Shown here: one piece after another, positions 6,594 to 10,115 of the stretch
Numbering within the stretch: position 1 is the stretch's first letter
Layout: every line of letters starts with the position of its first letter
NCBI GenBank assembly: GCA_946615875.1
Contig: CAMOIK010000076.1
Coordinates: 1 to 10,115, forward strand
Length of the DNA: 10,115 nucleotides
Reading direction: 5' to 3'
Origin: an uncultured Verrucomicrobiota bacterium
Lineage (GTDB): Bacteria; Verrucomicrobiota; Kiritimatiellia; RFP12; UBA1067
Made by a program: the position numbers and the translations under genes
Notes under the pieces: generated by a model
Databases searched by the model: none
Seen by the model: the letters and a program-made list of their open reading frames with translations, nothing else
What the model was told of the DNA's origin: nothing

Positions 6594-9337
6594 TCCGCCT
6601 CCTTTGCGTACGGCTGCGTCCATGCGGTGTGGTGCGCAGGATGCAGGCAGCGCTCGCGCTTGAACTTGGTCGGGGCGTCCGTCTCGACTCTGGCGCGGAC
6701 GTAGAGGTCGTCAGCCGCGAGCGTGTAGGACGCCTCGAGCCGCCGGCCCCTTTTCCCCTCTACGAGCCTGACCGTCGCGCCTATGCGCTCGTCGTAGATC
6801 GGCACCTTGCGCGAACGGTTCATGTGTTCGGCCGTGGCGGGAATATCCACGTAGCGCACGGGATCGAGCCGCGAGCCCTTCTTCGTGGCGATGAAGCGTA
6901 TCTTGCACGCCACGCCCTCTATCGCCGGGACCGACACCGTGAGCGTTCCCGTCTCGCGATCGAACAGGACGTCTTCGAGGTCCAACTGGGACGCCGCGTA
7001 GAATCTGCCGGCGCGGATCGCCGCGAACAGCGCCTCCTGGGTGAGCGACTCGGAAAGCACCATTATGTACGCGTCGCCGAACGCCGCGAACTCCAGGCCC
7101 GTGCCCGGATAGAAGTGCGAGTCGTCGCACCCGAAACCGTAAAGCGGCTGCTGGCCGTGCGTCATGCGGTAGGCGAGCACGGCGTCCCAGAGATGGTCGC
7201 AATACCATTCGCCGTCCAGTTCGTCCGGCACCGGCCATTCGGAACCGTTGTTGCACACCTCGAAGTAGCGGACCTCCGGGTTCTCGATCAAGTCCTTCGC
7301 GAACACGTCGTAGAAGAGCCAGTTCGGATGGTTCACCATGCAAATGCAGTCGCGCCCGCGCTTCTTGGCGAGCGCCTCGCTCATCTCGCGCGTCTCGCGG
7401 ATGATGGACGAGACGGTGTGCTTCGGACAGCCCTCGATGAGCTTCGCCTTCTTCGCGCGCTCGATGATGTCGTCTATGCCGATCACGTTCATGTGCATCG
7501 CGTGCGTGACGCCGGTCGCCTTGGCGTCGGTCGTAATTTCCACGCCCGGCAGCAAAAGGAACTTCTCCGGCTCGTCGAACCGCTCCTTGAGCTCCTGATA
7601 CGTCGCGAGGCGCACTTGGGTCCGCCCGTCCCGCTCGCGGACGTCGCCCCGCCCGAAGCGCTCGACATACGCCTTGAAGCAGTCGGGATGCACCGCCTTT
7701 GGCGGCCAGCCTTTCTCCGTGCCGTCGCCTACCGGCATCCACTTGTCGGGGTCGTCCTGGAAGCGGTTGTGGTCAGAGATGGCTATGAAGTCGTAGCCGG
7801 CGTCTTTGTAGGCGGCGACGGCCTGTTCCGGCAGGGCGCGCCCGTCGGACCAGTGGGTGTGCATGTGCAGCATTCCGCGATACCAGCGCATTCCGCCGCG
7901 GGCGCTCCACTCGGCGCCAAGCAGGGCGCCGCCGTGCGCGCCGAAGGAGTTCGCCGGGCGCACACTGAACCTCACCGGCCTGTCCATCGGCAGTTCGTGC
8001 CGGGCGAACACGCACGAGGAAGGTTCCTTCTCGAAATCTTCGCTCCAGTACGCCCTGGACGAGAACACCCGCCGGACGAGCTTGAAACCTTCCGCGCTGG
8101 CGGCGACCTCGTAGTCGAACGCGCGCGGACGTCCGGCGCGCGAATGCGCCGGCGGAAAGGCGACGACGACCTGCGCCGTCTCCTCCTTGGCGCGGTTCCT
8201 GCCCACGCGCCCCGAGACGGCCACGGCGGCCCCCTCAGGAAATTCCGGCGCGGAGGAATACGGTCTGCGCTCTTCGGCGGAGCACGACCCGTCTGGGCAC
8301 GGCAGAGGTATCGTCCAGTCGTCGCCCATGGGCGCGTCGTGACGGATGTCCCGCCGCTCTATCTCAATTCGATCGTCGCCGACCGTCATGAAAAGCGCCT
8401 GGTTGGACGAAGTGCAGTCCACCCTGTCCATCTGCTGCGGGCGGGCCTTGTCCGCCTTGTTCCCGGGCGAGAACGAGTTTTCGCGTCCGCCGCGCGTGCA
8501 GCAGTAGCTTGTGGACGGCACGTGCAGCGCGGTGTATTCGCCCTGCCAGAGATTCAAGTCGTCGGCGCAGTTGCGGTGGGCGTGGCCGAAGAAGGCTATC
8601 GCGTTCGGGTGCCTTGCGAGCGCCTTGTGGTTGGCGTCGTTCGCCAGGCTCTTGGGATCCCACTCCGGCAGAGTGCCGTGCACCGGCCTGTGCATCGAGA
8701 CGAACAGCGGCCTGGACGGATCGTCGTCCGCCGCGTCGAGCGCTTCCGCGAGCCCCGGTATCGCCGTGCCGCTGGCCATGTTGCGCGGATGGTGCGCCAG
8801 CACGAACGTGTATCCCTTCACCTTCTTCACCTGGATCGGCGCCCACTTTTCGTGGAACAGCCTTTCCCATACCGCCGCGACGTCCTCGTCCACCAGCGCG
8901 TGGTTGGGCGCGTCGGGATCCTTCGAAGACGACTTCGCCCACGGATACTTGTGCGCAAAGCCGCCCAGGTCGTGGTCGCCGAGATGGAAGAGCTGCTCTA
9001 TCGACCGGCCGTCGGAGCGCTTCCCGCCTGGGAACACCCTGTGCCATATCTCGGCGGCGTATTCCAGCTCCGCCACGAGTCCGCAGTCCGCGATGTCGCC
9101 GCACAGCAGCACCGCGTCGGCCTTTCGCGCGTCGAACCAGCGCAGTGCCTTCTCGAAGTAGATGTCGCCGTGCATTGAGTCGTTCTGTACGAGGATATGC
9201 ACGTCCGAAACCACTCCGACCTTGAGCCTGTCGCCGCCGGATCTCCGCGGCAGGCATCCCGACGCCGCGAAAGCCGCCGCCGCGGCCGCCCCGCCAAGAA
9301 ACGCCCTGCGGGAAAGCGAAGGCCCGGCGATTTGCAT
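6590..9337 (-). CDS. Tat-exported metallophosphoesterase fused to a CehA/McbA-like PHP hydrolase
   Basis: The protein has 915 residues and two metallohydrolase modules. SRRAFLGG (9-16) with a long Ala-rich stretch is a Tat signal. ASGC ending at Cys28 may be a lipobox, though Ala at -3 is weak, so membrane anchoring is only possible. Residues about 37-340 are a calcineurin-like phosphoesterase: Asp45/His47 (DVH), Asp81 (GD), Gly-Asp-His-Asp at 120-123 where GNHD/E is usual, His216 (SMHRPVHG) and GHAH (251-254). Residues about 360-475 form a linker or beta-sandwich of unknown role. Residues about 485-780 are a PHP domain with its metal ligands present: His491 and His493 (HMHT), Asp498 (SDG), Asp522-His523 (SDHN), Glu600 (PGVE), His670 (NHP) and Asp738/Asp739/His741 (CDDSH). 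A beta-rich tail follows. Both modules probably hydrolyse phosphate esters or related bonds; the substrate is unknown. The ATG at 9337 (Shine-Dalgarno GAGGGA, 6 bases upstream) fits the Tat signal better than in-frame ATGs at 9361 or 9391. The stop overlaps the next gene as ATGA. Confidence 0.9.
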   Translation of the reverse strand: MQIAGPSLSRRAFLGGAAAAAAFAASGCLPRRSGGDRLKVGVVSDVHILVQNDSMHGDIYFEKALRWFDARKADAVLLCGDIADCGLVAELEYAAEIWHRVFPGGKRSDGRSIEQLFHLGDHDLGGFAHKYPWAKSSSKDPDAPNHALVDEDVAAVWERLFHEKWAPIQVKKVKGYTFVLAHHPRNMASGTAIPGLAEALDAADDDPSRPLFVSMHRPVHGTLPEWDPKSLANDANHKALARHPNAIAFFGHAHRNCADDLNLWQGEYTALHVPSTSYCCTRGGRENSFSPGNKADKARPQQMDRVDCTSSNQALFMTVGDDRIEIERRDIRHDAPMGDDWTIPLPCPDGSCSAEERRPYSSAPEFPEGAAVAVSGRVGRNRAKEETAQVVVAFPPAHSRAGRPRAFDYEVAASAEGFKLVRRVFSSRAYWSEDFEKEPSSCVFARHELPMDRPVRFSVRPANSFGAHGGALLGAEWSARGGMRWYRGMLHMHTHWSDGRALPEQAVAAYKDAGYDFIAISDHNRFQDDPDKWMPVGDGTEKGWPPKAVHPDCFKAYVERFGRGDVRERDGRTQVRLATYQELKERFDEPEKFLLLPGVEITTDAKATGVTHAMHMNVIGIDDIIERAKKAKLIEGCPKHTVSSIIRETREMSEALAKKRGRDCICMVNHPNWLFYDVFAKDLIENPEVRYFEVCNNGSEWPVPDELDGEWYCDHLWDAVLAYRMTHGQQPLYGFGCDDSHFYPGTGLEFAAFGDAYIMVLSESLTQEALFAAIRAGRFYAASQLDLEDVLFDRETGTLTVSVPAIEGVACKIRFIATKKGSRLDPVRYVDIPATAEHMNRSRKVPIYDERIGATVRLVEGKRGRRLEASYTLAADDLYVRARVETDAPTKFKRERCLHPAHHTAWTQPYAKEAE
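6598..6603 (-). promoter_or_regulatory. Shine-Dalgarno of the tannase-fusion gene
   Basis: On the minus strand AGGAGG sits 4 bases before the ATG at 6593, inside the last Lys-Glu codons of the phosphoesterase gene. Together with the ATGA overlap of stop and start (6590-6593) it points to translational coupling, and it is the main reason to reject the ATG at 6623. Confidence 0.85.
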
Positions 9338-9343
9338 ATCGTG

Positions 9344-9349
9344 TCCCTC
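9344..9349 (-). promoter_or_regulatory. Shine-Dalgarno of the phosphoesterase-PHP gene
   Basis: On the minus strand GAGGGA lies 6 bases before the ATG at 9337. The ATG at 9361 has no purine-rich stretch at the right distance and would put ten more residues, some charged, ahead of the Tat motif, so 9337 is preferred. Confidence 0.7.
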
Positions 9350-9363
9350 GATGTATTTCATAA

Positions 9364-10115
9364 TCAGCGCGGCATCTGCTTCTTGAACCATATGTATTTT
9401 GAGATGTCGTCTATCTTGCCGCCTTTCAGCTCGGCGAACCTGACGAGCACTTGCGAAACGATCGGGGAATCCTTGTCCCAGTTGTTGTTGAGCGTCAGCG
9501 CCCAGGCGAAGCGCACGGCGCCGTCGCGCCCGCCAGGGACGACGTCCACGCCGTGAGTCCAGCCGAAGCGGTGCTTGGCCACGACGTTGAAGTCCTTGTC
9601 GTACACGATGAAGTTCGGCGTCCCGGCCGCCTCGTCCGACGTATAGTAGCAGGAGTAGATGTAGGTGCCGTCAGTCGTGATATTCTGCGCGCCGCAGATC
9701 GACTCCTCGCCGTGATCGACGAGGAACGGCTCGCCTATCGGCTCCAGCGTCTCGGCGTCGAACCTGCCGTAGTAGTTGGAGTGCCCCTGGTCGGAGCCGC
9801 CCCAGTCCTTCATGCCCATGCCGAGGATGATCACGCCGTCGAGGCACGTTATGCCGTCGGCCGCGTTCTGCCACTCAGGCATCCGCCGCTCCTTGACCAG
9901 CTCCAGCGTCTCGGCGTCATACACCCGTATGGCGGTGCAGCCCTTCTCGCCCTTCTTCGCCGCCGGCTCCCACGCGCCCACATACACGCGGCCGTTCCAG
10001 TGGCAGATGTCGCCGCCGTGCGGCACGGCCTCGACGCGCTTCAGGAACCGCCCCCTCCAGTCGGTCTTCACTACCTGGTTGTGGAAGGAGAAGAAGAACG
10101 CGTTGGACGTCGCGC
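9364..10115 (-). CDS. Beta-propeller protein, 5' end outside the window (partial)
   Basis: This is the C-terminal part of a longer gene. The frame stays open through the window edge (last codons read ATSNAFFFSFHNQV), so the GTG at 10071 is an internal Val and not the start. Counting from that codon as residue 1, similar strands recur at residues 51 (VYDAETLELV), 104 (RFDAETLEPI), 157 (VYDKDFNVVA) and 212 (VRFAELKGGK). The spacing of 53, 53 and 55 residues is that of beta-propeller blades, so about four to five blades are visible. The hexapeptide DAETLE is repeated exactly. Such folds bind ligands or proteins, or act as lyases or hydrolases; no catalytic motif lets me choose. Localisation cannot be judged without the N-terminus. 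The stop (9364-9366) lies 26 bases before the phosphoesterase start, which suggests co-transcription. Fold moderately sure, function unknown. Confidence 0.8.
   Translation of the reverse strand, partial: ATSNAFFFSFHNQVVKTDWRGRFLKRVEAVPHGGDICHWNGRVYVGAWEPAAKKGEKGCTAIRVYDAETLELVKERRMPEWQNAADGITCLDGVIILGMGMKDWGGSDQGHSNYYGRFDAETLEPIGEPFLVDHGEESICGAQNITTDGTYIYSCYYTSDEAAGTPNFIVYDKDFNVVAKHRFGWTHGVDVVPGGRDGAVRFAWALTLNNNWDKDSPIVSQVLVRFAELKGGKIDDISKYIWFKKQMPR

Noticed and set aside
6594..6623. Upstream ATG at 6623 as the start of the tannase-fusion gene
   Set aside because: It would add ten residues before a clear signal peptide and deepen the overlap with the upstream gene, while the ATG at 6593 has AGGAGG and an ATGA junction.
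1340..9178. Very long plus-strand open frames (1340-3172, 2832-4766, 4860-6704, 6629-9178)
   Set aside because: They lie opposite genes with clear family motifs, are rich in Arg, Ala, Val and His as expected for antisense of GC-rich codons, overlap each other, and show no recognisable domain.
1..10115. tRNA, rRNA, CRISPR, insertion sequence, SusC/SusD pair or sulfatase
   Set aside because: Looked for by eye on both strands; no repeats, transposase motifs, RNA-like regions or such proteins were seen, and nearly all the window is covered by the four genes.

Overview
The window holds four genes, all on the minus strand and tightly packed. They read from right to left as what looks like one operon: a beta-propeller protein (5' end outside the window), an exported metallophosphoesterase-PHP fusion, an exported tannase/feruloyl-esterase fused to a glycoside-hydrolase-like half, and an exported GH78 alpha-L-rhamnosidase. 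Gaps are 26 bases, a 4-base ATGA overlap, and 52 bases. No regulator, transporter, tRNA, rRNA, mobile element or CRISPR array is visible.

The organism appears to be a high-GC, Gram-negative-type bacterium rich in exported polysaccharide- and glycoside-degrading enzymes. The style fits the PVC group, most likely Kiritimatiellota, Lentisphaerota or Verrucomicrobiota from a gut or plant-rich habitat: large multidomain esterases and hydrolases, Tat and Sec signals, no SusC/SusD pair and no T9SS tail. This placement is an inference from gene style, not from a marker gene.

Layout. Bases 1-211 lie downstream of the rhamnosidase and appear non-coding, with a weak terminator-like hairpin and a weak promoter-like pair. 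Bases 212-3127 encode the GH78 rhamnosidase with a full set of catalytic motifs. Bases 3180-6593 encode a 1137-residue protein: a complete tannase-family esterase (Ser190/Asp398/His437) followed by about 600 residues resembling a TIM-barrel hydrolase plus a glutamine-amidotransferase-like domain. Bases 6590-9337 encode a 915-residue Tat-dependent, possibly lipid-anchored protein with two complete metallohydrolase sites, a calcineurin-like phosphoesterase and a CehA/McbA-like PHP domain. Bases 9364-10115 encode the C-terminal part of a beta-propeller with a repeat of about 53 residues.

How they may work together (inference): the rhamnosidase removes terminal L-rhamnose and the tannase-like half cuts aromatic esters (galloyl, feruloyl or similar). 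The pair suits plant phenolic glycosides or acylated rhamnose-containing pectin. The fused GH-like half may remove a further sugar. The role of the double phosphoesterase and the propeller is not evident. The most unusual points are the two domain fusions and the coordinated loss of both cysteines of the CS-D-HC motif in the esterase.
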